Source of the DNA: JAUILA01 sp964563925
GTDB taxonomy: Bacteria; Bacteroidota; Bacteroidia; Cytophagales; Cyclobacteriaceae
DNA: 64,000 nucleotides
Assembly (NCBI GenBank): GCA_964563925.1
Contig: CAZLZD010000018.1
Span: forward strand, 1-64,000
Direction of reading: 5' to 3'
This document shows positions 7,902 to 17,231 of the stretch, one piece after another (the stretch's first letter is position 1; every line of letters begins with the position of its first letter). Under the pieces are notes generated by a model. The model saw nothing but the letters and a program-made list of their open reading frames with translations. It ran no database searches and was not told where the DNA came from. The translations under genes were made by a program, and so were the position numbers.

Positions 7902-10900
7902 TGGGAAATTTCTTTGTTAACAGGCCCATTGTAGCCATGGTTATTGCCGTGGTCCTTGTCATAATAGGACTGGTCTCCATGCTTGGGCTGGCAATCGAAC
8001 AATACCCGGAACTTTCCCCGCCGATGGTACAGGTACGTGCCAATTACACAGGAGCGAATGCGCTGGCCGTGGAGAATTCGGTGGCGACACCATTGGAACA
8101 GCAAATTAACGGCGTGGATAACATGATATACATGAAATCCACGAACGCCAATGACGGGTCGATGGCGCTGAACATTTCCTTTGAGGTTGGTACCGATCCG
8201 GATATGAACACGGTCTTCACTCAAAACAAGGTCTCCGCAGCTACGGCCAAACTTCCTGAGGAGGTAAAGCGTCTCGGGGTCACGACCCAGAAAAGTTTTA
8301 CCTTTCCTTTGTTACTGATCACGTTTGTCTCCCCGGGAGGGCAGTTTGACCAGGAGTTTTTGGGAAATTTTGCCTCTATCAATGTCAAAGATCAAATCGC
8401 CCGGATTCCGGGTGTAGGACGGGTGGATATCCTGGGGACCAGCGACTACTCCATGCGCATCTGGGTGAAACCAGACCGGCTGGCACAACTGAACATGACC
8501 GTTCCGGAAGTGATTGCTGCGGTCAAGGCACAGAATATTATTGCTCCGGGGGGTAAGTTCGGGGGCGAACCGGCCCCGCCCGGTACGGAATTCACGTACA
8601 CGGTTAAATTCCCGGACCGCCTGCAGCGCCAGGAAGAATTTGAGAATATCATTGTGCGGACCAATGAAGACGGTTCCCAGGTAAGAGTCAGGGACATTGC
8701 CACCGTTAACCTGGGTACGGAGAGCTATAATGCCATAACACGACTGAATGGTGAAAGTGCCGCGGTCATAGCCGTTTACCAGGCGCCCGGAAGTAATGCG
8801 GTGGTCACCGCACAAAATATTCAGCAGGCACTTGAGGAGATGAAACAGTCGTTTCCGGAAGGGGTGGATTACAGAACATCCCTGGATACCACTGAAGTTA
8901 TCACAGCCGGAATCAATGAAATTGTGGTTACACTCATAGTGGCCCTTGTACTGGTCATCCTGGTTGTTTTCCTGTTCATCCAGGACTGGCGGGCTACGCT
9001 TATCCCCACAATCGCCATCCCTGTATCACTCGTGGCGGCATTTATCGCCTTTCCTATGCTCGGCTTTACCATCAATGTGCTGTCGCTGCTCGGACTGGTG
9101 CTGGCCATCGGCATTGTTGTGGATGATGCCATCGTGGTGGTGGAAGCTGTCCAGGTAAATATTGCCAAAGGCATGAATTCGAAGGAGGCAACCGTTGCGG
9201 CGATGAAAGAGGTGACTGCGCCCGTCGTCGCTACCACCATCGTTTTGATTGCCGTATTCGCCCCGGTGGCCTACATGGAAGGGATTACAGGCCGCCTTTA
9301 TCAGCAGTTTGCCATCACTATCGCCGTATCGGTGGCATTCTCCTCTCTGAACGCCCTCACGCTTTCACCGGCCCTGTGTGCCCTGCTCCTGCGAAAGCCG
9401 GCACAATATAAAGGACTGCTGGGTAAATTCTTTGGCTGGTTTAACCGAAAGTTTGATGTGGCCACCGATAAGTATGTCAGCTATACCACGGTGGTTACAG
9501 GCAAGGTCAAGCGGGGTATATTCTTTATTCTTATTATGTTCGCGGCAACCGTAGTTTTCGGTATGCTGGTTCCTTCCGGATTTCTGCCGGAGGAGGATCA
9601 GGGCTACATGCTTGTGAATATTCAGCTGCCGGATGCGGCGTCCATCCAGCGGACTGATGAGATTGCTAAACAGGCAGAAACTATTCTGGCCGGTATTCCT
9701 GCAGTGAAGTATGTTACGAATGTTACCGGTTACAGCCTTCTTTCAAGTAGTTTTTCCACGAATACAGCGTTCCTGTTTGTCAGTCTGAAAGACTGGTCGG
9801 AAAGAGAAGGGACCGCCAAACAGATCATTGAAGCGGTGAATGGTGCCTTCTTTGTAAATATCAAGGGCGCGATGGCCATTGCCTTCGGGCCGCCGGCCAT
9901 TCCCGGGCTCGGAAACGGCTCAGGATTCACCATGATGCTCCAGGACCGCGGTGGAAATTCACCGGAATATTTATCAGACCAGGCTCAAAAGTTTATTGCC
10001 GCCGCTACGGCACGCGAGGAGATTCAAGCCGTTTTTACGACGTACCGTTCCACGGTTCCGCAGCGTGAGCTGTCCATAGATACGGACAAAGCCTTAAGAA
10101 TGGGCGTGAACCTCAATGATCTGTATCAGTCGGTCGGTGCATATCTCGGGGGAGCCTATGTGAATGATTTCAATCGCTTTGGACGCCTTTACAAAGCCTA
10201 TGTGCAGGCAGAACCCATGGCGCGACAAAGTCCCGAACAGATCGGACTGTTCTATGTGCGGAACAGCAACGGGGATGCCGTACCACTTTCATCCCTTGTG
10301 ACCGTGGATGAATCGAGCGGACCGGAGTTTACTTCCCGCTTTAACCTGTACAGGTCGGCCGAACTCAGCGGACAGCCGGCACCAGGTTATTCCTCAACCC
10401 AGGCACTTGATGCACTTGAAGAAGTCGCCGCCCAGGTGTTGCCAGCCGATATGGGCTATGAATGGTCAAATATGTCTTACCAGGAAAAAAAGGCCAGTGG
10501 CTCGGCCGGAGTCATCTTTGCTTTTTCACTTCTGTTTGTATTCCTCATCCTGGCGGCTCAATATGAAAGCTGGTCTCTTCCGTTCAGCATTCTCCTGGGA
10601 ACCCCTTTTGCAATCTGTGGTGCACTCATGGCCATCTACCTGGCCCGGTTGGGCAGCACATCCTATCTGAATAATATTTTCACCCAGATATCATTGGTTA
10701 TGCTCATTGCCATGGCAGCAAAGAATGCGATTCTTATCATTGAGTTTGCGAAAATCAAATTTGAAGAAGGTCTCTCGCTGCGGGAGGCGGCGCTGGAATC
10801 TGCCAAATTACGTTTCCGCCCCATTCTGATGACCGTTTTTTCCTTCATCCTGGGTATTTTGCCGCTCCTCATTGCTACGGGCGCAGGGGCTGAGGCACGC

Positions 10901-11044
10901 AAGGTAATGGGAATGGCTTTATTTGGCGGAATGTTGCTGGCAACACTTCTTGGGGTATTTCTCTACCCGTTGCTGTTTATATTCATCGGACGGGTGGCCG
11001 GGTATGAGAAGAAAAGAAACGTAAACCTCCAGGCCGATGCGTAG
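7901..11044 (+). CDS. RND efflux pump permease (AcrB/MexB, HAE1 family)
   Basis: A 1047-residue proton-driven drug exporter, full length for the HAE1 family. It starts MGNFFVNRPIVA with the first membrane helix. The TM4 proton-relay aspartates are visible in AIGIVVDDAIVVVE near residue 407, and the second internal repeat carries the matching helices after about residue 865. Two large periplasmic loops (about 35-335 and 560-865) form the porter and docking domains. The start overlaps the adaptor stop by one base and the gene overlaps the outer-membrane factor by eight bases, indicating translational coupling. Confidence 0.97.
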   Translation: MGNFFVNRPIVAMVIAVVLVIIGLVSMLGLAIEQYPELSPPMVQVRANYTGANALAVENSVATPLEQQINGVDNMIYMKSTNANDGSMALNISFEVGTDPDMNTVFTQNKVSAATAKLPEEVKRLGVTTQKSFTFPLLLITFVSPGGQFDQEFLGNFASINVKDQIARIPGVGRVDILGTSDYSMRIWVKPDRLAQLNMTVPEVIAAVKAQNIIAPGGKFGGEPAPPGTEFTYTVKFPDRLQRQEEFENIIVRTNEDGSQVRVRDIATVNLGTESYNAITRLNGESAAVIAVYQAPGSNAVVTAQNIQQALEEMKQSFPEGVDYRTSLDTTEVITAGINEIVVTLIVALVLVILVVFLFIQDWRATLIPTIAIPVSLVAAFIAFPMLGFTINVLSLLGLVLAIGIVVDDAIVVVEAVQVNIAKGMNSKEATVAAMKEVTAPVVATTIVLIAVFAPVAYMEGITGRLYQQFAITIAVSVAFSSLNALTLSPALCALLLRKPAQYKGLLGKFFGWFNRKFDVATDKYVSYTTVVTGKVKRGIFFILIMFAATVVFGMLVPSGFLPEEDQGYMLVNIQLPDAASIQRTDEIAKQAETILAGIPAVKYVTNVTGYSLLSSSFSTNTAFLFVSLKDWSEREGTAKQIIEAVNGAFFVNIKGAMAIAFGPPAIPGLGNGSGFTMMLQDRGGNSPEYLSDQAQKFIAAATAREEIQAVFTTYRSTVPQRELSIDTDKALRMGVNLNDLYQSVGAYLGGAYVNDFNRFGRLYKAYVQAEPMARQSPEQIGLFYVRNSNGDAVPLSSLVTVDESSGPEFTSRFNLYRSAELSGQPAPGYSSTQALDALEEVAAQVLPADMGYEWSNMSYQEKKASGSAGVIFAFSLLFVFLILAAQYESWSLPFSILLGTPFAICGALMAIYLARLGSTSYLNNIFTQISLVMLIAMAAKNAILIIEFAKIKFEEGLSLREAALESAKLRFRPILMTVFSFILGILPLLIATGAGAEARKVMGMALFGGMLLATLLGVFLYPLLFIFIGRVAGYEKKRNVNLQADA

Positions 11045-12464
11045 TATAAGAAGAGCTCTGGCCGGACTTGTCCTTTTCCTGCTGGTCATGCAGGGGTGCA
11101 AAATGGGACCAAACTATCAACGTTCAGATACCGGCGTTGATTCTACCATGGTCTACCGATTCGATGAATTACGCCAGGACACGATCATTAACATAGCCTG
11201 GTGGGATCAGTTTCAGGATCCGCAGTTGCAGGAACTGATCGAGATCGCACTCGTTGAAAACCAGGATGTCCGGATTGCCGCCGCGCGTATCGAGGAGGCA
11301 AGAGCATTCCTCGGCTTTACCAGGGCAGATCTGTACCCGGCGGTTTCCATCAGTGCCCAGGGCACACGAAACAATTTTTTATCAACAATAAACCAGCAGG
11401 TAGATGCACGAAATACCTTCTTTGCAGCCCCTGCACTGAATTGGGAAATTGATTTTTGGGGAAAATTAAGACGGGCAAAGGAAGCAGCCGCAGCAGAAAT
11501 GCTGGCAACGGAGTACGGGCGAAGAGCCGTACAGGTTGCACTCATTTCAGAAGTTGCGGCCACCTATTTTCTGCTTCTTGACTTTGACCAGCGCCTGGAT
11601 ATCGCAAGCCGAACGCTGGAATCCCGCAGGTCCAGCACGGCATTGATTCAGGAGCGCTTTGATCAGGGTTATACGGCACAAATTGACCTGGATCAGGCCA
11701 GCATCCAGGAATATATCGCAGAGGCGGCTGTACCTTTCTATGAGCGGCTGGTTGCCCAGACGGAAAACAGGCTCAGCGTGCTGCTGGGACGCCCCCCGGG
11801 CAGTGTCCCCCGCGGACTTGATCTGTATGCTCAGCCGCTTCCCCCGGAGGTTCCTCCCGGTATTCCTTCTGCCTTAATGGAGCGAAGGCCTGATGTCATG
11901 CGGTCCGAACAACTGGTGGTGGCCCAAAATGCCAGGATTGGAATCGCAAAGGGGGCAATGTTTCCCAGTATAAGCCTGACAGGGTTTCTGGGAACGGCCA
12001 GCAACGAACTGGATCAGTTGTTTGCCGACGGTTCGGCGGTATGGTCCTTTGGCGGAAGCCTTGTCGGACCTTTGTTCAATATGGGTAAGAACCGAAGGCG
12101 CGTGGAGATCGAACGTCAGCGTACCGAGCAGGCCCGACTCGATTACCAGGCGACTGTTCTTCAGGCATTCCGGGAGGTGGAAGATGCACTGATTGGCGTG
12201 GATACCTATAAGAGGGAACTGGATGCCCGGTTAAAACAACGGGAGTCGGCTATCAGTGCCAAGGGGCTTTCCCTGGAGCGCTATGACGGGGGGGTGACCA
12301 GTTACCTGGAAGTCCTGGAGAATGACCGGACCCTGTTCCAGACCGAACTTGAAACTGCACAAACCCAGCAACTTTACCTTATGGCTTATGTAAGCCTTTA
12401 TAAAGCGCTGGGTGGTGGCTGGATCACCCGGGAGGAACAGGAGGCAGCGGCTAATCAGGAATAG
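11037..12464 (+). CDS. Outer-membrane efflux lipoprotein (OprM/NodT family)
   Basis: A 475-residue TolC-like outer-membrane factor completing the tripartite pump. The signal peptide ends at a lipobox (VMQGC), followed by the KMGPNYQRSD start usual for OprM/CusC relatives. Two repeated outer-membrane efflux domains of about 190 residues each contain long coiled helices (for example DVRIAAARIEEARA near residue 80 and the helix around 365-400). Its 3' end overlaps the convergent potassium channel gene by 14 bases with no terminator between them. Confidence 0.94.
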   Translation: MRSIRRALAGLVLFLLVMQGCKMGPNYQRSDTGVDSTMVYRFDELRQDTIINIAWWDQFQDPQLQELIEIALVENQDVRIAAARIEEARAFLGFTRADLYPAVSISAQGTRNNFLSTINQQVDARNTFFAAPALNWEIDFWGKLRRAKEAAAAEMLATEYGRRAVQVALISEVAATYFLLLDFDQRLDIASRTLESRRSSTALIQERFDQGYTAQIDLDQASIQEYIAEAAVPFYERLVAQTENRLSVLLGRPPGSVPRGLDLYAQPLPPEVPPGIPSALMERRPDVMRSEQLVVAQNARIGIAKGAMFPSISLTGFLGTASNELDQLFADGSAVWSFGGSLVGPLFNMGKNRRRVEIERQRTEQARLDYQATVLQAFREVEDALIGVDTYKRELDARLKQRESAISAKGLSLERYDGGVTSYLEVLENDRTLFQTELETAQTQQLYLMAYVSLYKALGGGWITREEQEAAANQE

Positions 12465-13092
12465 AAGTGCTGCCTTTCAGGTACTTGCCAACAATGAGCG
12501 CAATAACTATAGTCAGATAAACCTGCCCTGTCAGCGCACAGAGCATTGCCAGGCTCCTTGAAAGGGGTATGGCCGGACTTATATCACCATAGCCCAGTGT
12601 GGTGAAAGTGACAATGGTATAATAAAGTATCTGATCAGGCTGACCTGTAATTTCCTGTAACCCCTGGAAGGCTCCCGGGACGAAACGGGACACTACCAAA
12701 TTGAAAAGAAAAAAGACAAGTCCAATCAGCAGATAGGCAGATATGGCATCCAGGATAATGATTATATTCACCTCCTTCTTTCGGGCGATAATCATTATAA
12801 GCCGTATTACCACATAGGTGAAAAACAATACGTTAAAAAAAAAGGTACTGACCTCAAGGAATTCCAGTTTCAATATCTGACCGGTAAACTGAAGGAGAAT
12901 TAGAAATAAGACGACCAAAACCATGTGTTTCCGTCCACCTATTGTCATCAGGGCGGATAAAAAGATAACTGTGTAAATCAATGTGAAAATATACCGCTGT
13001 TGTTGCACGTTGAACAGCGGAGCTACCAAAAGCAGGCTAAGGCAACTGAGGATCAGGAATATGCTGGACAGAATTCTTTGGCGGGAGTGCAT
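12451..13092 (-). CDS. Potassium channel family membrane protein
   Basis: A 213-residue integral membrane protein. A voltage-sensor-like set of about four or five hydrophobic helices occupies residues 8-135. A pore loop with the selectivity filter TLGYGD at 165-170 follows, preceded by YYTIVTFT and followed by the last helix around 185-205. The filter is a clean K+ channel signature, and no cytoplasmic RCK domain is attached. The sensor lacks an obvious arginine ladder, so voltage gating is doubtful. A -7-like TATCTTG lies at 13120-13114 on the minus strand, about 21 bases before the ATG. Confidence 0.87.
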   Translation of the reverse strand: MHSRQRILSSIFLILSCLSLLLVAPLFNVQQQRYIFTLIYTVIFLSALMTIGGRKHMVLVVLFLILLQFTGQILKLEFLEVSTFFFNVLFFTYVVIRLIMIIARKKEVNIIIILDAISAYLLIGLVFFLFNLVVSRFVPGAFQGLQEITGQPDQILYYTIVTFTTLGYGDISPAIPLSRSLAMLCALTGQVYLTIVIALIVGKYLKGSTSIPD

Positions 13093-13259
13093 AGAGGTGC
13101 CGGTTAACCTTCACAAGATAGGTAAATGGGAGAATATGAAAATAAAAATATTGATTTTATCGCATCGGCATCCACGGATGTCCGTTTCAAACAGACGTAA
13201 ACTTTGCTCCACCCGTCATGCGGCTGGATTGTCCCGTGCCGGACGCCAATGATGCCTAT

Positions 13260-13658
13260 CTATCTTTTCCATATTACACGATCCAGGGAATATTTACCCC
13301 CTCCGAATACAAGCAGGGTCATATAGACCAGGATATACAATAGCGCCTTTTCCTGTTGTCCGAAAGGGTCTTCTCCATGGACAATGAACGCAGCTACACC
13401 CATGGTAATTAAAAGCGGAATTGTCGCAAGCCTTGTCCGAAAACCGACCCCAATCAGGATGGAACAAAAGAACTCGGCAAATGCGGCCATGGCCAGGGAA
13501 GCAGTAGCTCCAACCCCGAGAGGGTCGCCAAACTCGATTTCCTCCCCGGAGATCAACCGCTGAAATTTGGGCCATCCATGGGTAAGCATAAAAGCGGCAG
13601 TAAGAACCCGAAGGAGAAGCAACCAGATGTTTGAGGTGTTGGTGTTTACTTTCATCAT
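13260..13658 (-). CDS. DoxX family membrane protein
   Basis: A 132-residue protein with four predicted membrane helices and the DoxX signature: LLRVLTAAFMLTHGWPK at the N-terminus, AEFFCSILIGVGFRTR in the middle and the charged GEDPFGQQEKALLY loop before the last helix. DoxX-like proteins are thought to act in quinone-linked or thiol redox stress responses, but the biochemical role is uncertain. It starts 11 bases after the end of the rhomboid-fusion gene, so the two are probably cotranscribed. About 170 bases follow before the K+ channel gene; I see no gene or clear hairpin there. Confidence 0.85.
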   Translation of the reverse strand: MMKVNTNTSNIWLLLLRVLTAAFMLTHGWPKFQRLISGEEIEFGDPLGVGATASLAMAAFAEFFCSILIGVGFRTRLATIPLLITMGVAAFIVHGEDPFGQQEKALLYILVYMTLLVFGGGKYSLDRVIWKR

Positions 13659-13669
13659 GTATTTTTTAG

Positions 13670-15532
13670 TTAAAATGTAATAGTCACAGTTCCTTCACTA
13701 ATAACAGGTGTAAGAGCGTGTTCCCGCACCGGAATCCATTCCGGTCCGTTCTCTAAAATTCTGACAGCGGCACGGTCATGGTCGGGAGAGACACTTTCCC
13801 AAACCCTGATGTTATAAAGTTGTCCTGACGGCGGACAGGTAAAAATAAGCCTTACCTTTCCGGAAGGCAGACCGGTTTGAGCTGTTTGCGTACTCACGTA
13901 GTCCTCAAAAGACTCCATACCCCCGGAAGGAAAGGGATAATAAATACTACGATCATATGTGTTGGTGGAATTACCGTTGTAGCTACGGCCCTGCACCAGC
14001 GTACCATTCTCAAATAGCTCTTCATATTTTCGAGAACCGTCTTCATAATTTCCATAAGCCATGCCATGGGCCAGCCCGTCCTTATAGGGTATGAGCGATC
14101 TGATTTCTCCGTTTTCGTAATAATCTGTAACCTCTCCGTTACCGTTGGTGACCTGCTCCGTACCATCATCACTCCAGGCCCCGACCAGGTAATTGTCTCC
14201 CGCAAAATTTCTGACCTCAGCAAGCCTGCCGTTATCATGAAAAAACTCCCAGCGCCCTGCACGAATCTCATTTTCATACCTTCCGCAGGCACTGTAGGTG
14301 CTGTCCCGCGTGTAATACCTGAACACACCGTCCCGCAGCCCGCGGCTGTACTGTCCTTTCATCTGGATTCCGCCATTGAGGAAATAATCCTCGACCTGAC
14401 CATGCCAGCGATCCAGGGAATCCTTAAATCCAAGCCGGTAATACATTGCCTTGAGCGGGCTCTGGATTTCCTTCCAGTCTTCGTCGTACCATGCCTTGGC
14501 GATCTCCTTGTCCGGTTTCGGTGGCAGGTTTTCCTGCTTTTCAAAGGAAAGCGGGTGGTTTAGCTTCTTGACCGGTCTTCGCTGAACCAATTCGATACTA
14601 TCAAGGTAACGGTAGGACTGATGTTCAAGCAAGGCAATTTTGTAGTGCGTTTCCCACGTGCGTTTCTGCATAAGTTCGTAGAGGGAGTTCCGGTCTTCCT
14701 GCAACGTTTCCGGTAGCGTGTTCATCGTATCAAGGAAAATGTTGGACAGGCTGTCGTAGTTTGCCTTCATTTCACGGTAGCCTTCGAGGGCCAGGGCATC
14801 GTTGGTGAAATTGGCAGCTTTTTCAGCGTTCTTTTCCTCCATATCAAGCATGGCGGTGAATTGATTATAATGGATAACCTGATACCCGGGCATCACCAGA
14901 TACCCCGTCAATACCAGGAATAATCCAGTCAGTATCATGGCTGCTTTTCGTTTCGGCAACGGCAGAATATACAAAATGCCCAATATGATTCCTGCGGCCA
15001 ATCCGCCGGCATGCGCCATATTGTCAAATGGTAATAGTTGTCCGATCAGCAGGATCAGGGCAATGTATATGATTCCTGTTAGCAGTACGCGTAATAATTC
15101 ACTTGTATTATGACGCACGTCGGACAACGTCATGACCAGGTCAAAGCCGAACAGACCGAAAATGGCCCCGCTGGCTCCCATGGATACAGCGAAAAGATTC
15201 CAGTAACTGCTGGCCAGACTTCCGGCTATTCCGCAGATTAGAAATATAAACAAAAACAACGGGGACCCGGTATTGGGCTCAATGGTTCGTCCCAAAAACC
15301 AAAGAGCCAGGCTGTTTAGCAACAAATGAAGAAATCCATAATGCAAAAAGACAGAGGTGATCAATCGCCAGGGTTCACCGTCAAAAGTAAATGGCTGAAA
15401 GTTGGCTCCAAACTTCAGCATTGACTTTATATCAGGCTGTACCAGGTCTACCCCCGAGAGAAGTAAAAATAAAATACAGACCGCTATCAGCAAATAGGTA
15501 ACAGGCGCTGAGACCCGGAGTATTTTCATCAT
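13670..15532 (-). CDS. Rhomboid intramembrane protease fused to MORN-like repeats and a TonB_C-like domain
   Basis: A 620-residue multidomain protein. Residues 1-210 are a six-helix rhomboid serine protease with H69-x3-N73, the catalytic Ser121 in GASGAIFG and the catalytic His174 in MAHAGGLAAG. Residues about 215-345 form a charged alpha-helical region. Residues about 375-520 hold MORN/YwqK-like repeats (GQYSRGLRDGVFRYY, GRYENEIRAGRWEFF, YENGEIRSLIPYKDG). The final 75 residues resemble the TonB C-terminal fold, with VRVLR-type strand and SPDHDRAAVRIL helix. Rhomboids cleave membrane-spanning substrates; the added domains may recognise them, which is an inference. It precedes a doxX gene in the same strand. 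Confidence 0.85.
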   Translation of the reverse strand: MMKILRVSAPVTYLLIAVCILFLLLSGVDLVQPDIKSMLKFGANFQPFTFDGEPWRLITSVFLHYGFLHLLLNSLALWFLGRTIEPNTGSPLFLFIFLICGIAGSLASSYWNLFAVSMGASGAIFGLFGFDLVMTLSDVRHNTSELLRVLLTGIIYIALILLIGQLLPFDNMAHAGGLAAGIILGILYILPLPKRKAAMILTGLFLVLTGYLVMPGYQVIHYNQFTAMLDMEEKNAEKAANFTNDALALEGYREMKANYDSLSNIFLDTMNTLPETLQEDRNSLYELMQKRTWETHYKIALLEHQSYRYLDSIELVQRRPVKKLNHPLSFEKQENLPPKPDKEIAKAWYDEDWKEIQSPLKAMYYRLGFKDSLDRWHGQVEDYFLNGGIQMKGQYSRGLRDGVFRYYTRDSTYSACGRYENEIRAGRWEFFHDNGRLAEVRNFAGDNYLVGAWSDDGTEQVTNGNGEVTDYYENGEIRSLIPYKDGLAHGMAYGNYEDGSRKYEELFENGTLVQGRSYNGNSTNTYDRSIYYPFPSGGMESFEDYVSTQTAQTGLPSGKVRLIFTCPPSGQLYNIRVWESVSPDHDRAAVRILENGPEWIPVREHALTPVISEGTVTITF

Positions 15533-15579
15533 AGATAAAAAAGATAAGAAAGGGCACGCAAAAAGCCTATAACAATTGC

Positions 15580-17223
15580 TTAATCTGCGTCCTTCTGCCC
15601 AAGTATGTTAAGTTTCCCAATATAATAATCTGCAGGAATTTCCACCTCCCCGGGTTCCAGATGTTCAGGATGCCTTTTCCAGGAAGTACCCCCGCTCAGT
15701 GTTATCATAGTTCCCCCGATTCGCACCGGCAGGTCAAGGCGAAACCCCGGTCGTGTATTGGAAAACCGGGAGTACAGATATCCTTCACGGAAATAATATT
15801 CCAGGATCGGAATTCGTGTATCACGAAGGTACTGGTCAAATACAGGCGCAAGATCAAGACCCGTGGTCTTGATTAAATAGTTTTCAACCTCAGCGGTGGA
15901 TACCGTCTGATGGTAGAAGGTTTCGTTGAGTCCGCGGAGCGTTTCTCGCCATAAACTGTCATTGTCCAGCATGGTTCGGATCATATGCAGCATATTGGCC
16001 CCCTTGTAATACATATCCCCTGAACCGGCCTGGTTGACCTCGTAAGGACCGATAATCGGTTCATCATTTCGAATATTGATACGGGTTCCAATCACATATT
16101 CTCTTGCAGCCTCCTTGCCGAAGTGAAAATCCAGGTATAAATTCTCTGAGTACGCCGTGAAACTTTCATGAATCCACATATCGGCAATATCCCGGTAGGT
16201 AATACTGTTGGCAAACCATTCGTGACCGCTTTCGTGGATAATAATGAAATCAAATTTTTTACCCCACCCGCTTTGACTGAGGTCAGTGCCCCGGTACCCG
16301 TTCCGGTATCCGTTTCCGTATGTGACAGCACTCTGATGCTCCATACCCAGGTAAGGCACTTCCACCAGCTTATAGCCATCTTCATAAAAAGGGTAGGGGC
16401 CAAACCAGTATTCGAAGGCCTGAAACATCTTTTGGACCTGGGTAAACTGCTCCCGGGCCGCTGACAGGTTTTCTTTAAGGACATAATAATCACACGTCAA
16501 TGGCCCCTTTTCTCCTTCATACGTTTCGCCAAAATGCACATAATCCCCGACGTTGATACTTACCCCGTAATTATTGATAGGATTATCCACAAACCAATGA
16601 AAGGTGCGTGACCCGTCATCATGCGGAATAACTTCTTTAAGTCTTCCATTGGAAACGTCCATCAGTCCTTCCGGCACCCTGACCCGGATATGCATGCTGT
16701 CGGGCTCATCGTACATATGATCTTTGCACGGCCACCATAAGCTCGCCCCGTCACCCTGGCAACTGCTGGCAATAAACGGATTCCCCTCATCGTCACGTTT
16801 CCAGGTAATACCACCGCTCCAGGGAGGGTTCGGGCTTTCCTGCGGAACACCGCCAAACTGAATGACAAGGCTGTCAAGGCCAGCGATCTGCTCGCCAAGG
16901 GTAATGAACCAGGCATTGCCATCTTTGCGTACCTCCGCTTCCTTTCCGTGATAGACCACCCGCTCAATCCGCATTGGCTCCTGCAGGTCTATCTGCATAA
17001 TGTTTCCGGCGCTGATCGGGGTGAAGTGTATCTTGTTGGTTCCGTAAATTGCTTTTTTCACCGGGTCGACCTGCAATGACAGATCGTAACTGACCAGGTC
17101 CCACCAGGCCCTTTCAGGCGTTATGGATCCCCGAAGGGAATCCTGGCGGGTAAATTGTGCCCGCACGATCGTCGCGGGCAGTAATACCATAATCAGGCAC
17201 AGGATGAGCCGGTAATTCTTCAT
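15580..17223 (-). CDS. M1 family zinc aminopeptidase, exported
   Basis: A 547-residue gluzincin. A signal peptide ends at about residue 22 (IVRAQ). The beta-sandwich domain is followed by the exopeptidase motif GMEHQ (293-297, normally GAMEN) and the zinc site HESGHEW (H330, E331, H334) with the third ligand E353 in WIHES. The usual C-terminal helical domain is short, so the protein is smaller than classic aminopeptidase N. It probably trims peptides in the periplasm. It starts eight bases after the giant amidohydrolase/propeller gene, an operon arrangement that suggests joint peptide breakdown. Confidence 0.93.
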   Translation of the reverse strand: MKNYRLILCLIMVLLPATIVRAQFTRQDSLRGSITPERAWWDLVSYDLSLQVDPVKKAIYGTNKIHFTPISAGNIMQIDLQEPMRIERVVYHGKEAEVRKDGNAWFITLGEQIAGLDSLVIQFGGVPQESPNPPWSGGITWKRDDEGNPFIASSCQGDGASLWWPCKDHMYDEPDSMHIRVRVPEGLMDVSNGRLKEVIPHDDGSRTFHWFVDNPINNYGVSINVGDYVHFGETYEGEKGPLTCDYYVLKENLSAAREQFTQVQKMFQAFEYWFGPYPFYEDGYKLVEVPYLGMEHQSAVTYGNGYRNGYRGTDLSQSGWGKKFDFIIIHESGHEWFANSITYRDIADMWIHESFTAYSENLYLDFHFGKEAAREYVIGTRINIRNDEPIIGPYEVNQAGSGDMYYKGANMLHMIRTMLDNDSLWRETLRGLNETFYHQTVSTAEVENYLIKTTGLDLAPVFDQYLRDTRIPILEYYFREGYLYSRFSNTRPGFRLDLPVRIGGTMITLSGGTSWKRHPEHLEPGEVEIPADYYIGKLNILGQKDAD

Positions 17224-17231
17224 CAGAGCAA

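Noticed and set aside
13141..13200. A hairpin around CATCC/GGATG in the gap between doxX and the K+ channel gene.
   Set aside because: The loop would be only two bases, too tight for a stable hairpin.
12983..13252. An 89-codon plus-strand frame across the K+ channel 5' end and the gap to doxX.
   Set aside because: Its first part is antisense to the channel gene and the rest has no protein-like features; the gap is best left as non-coding.
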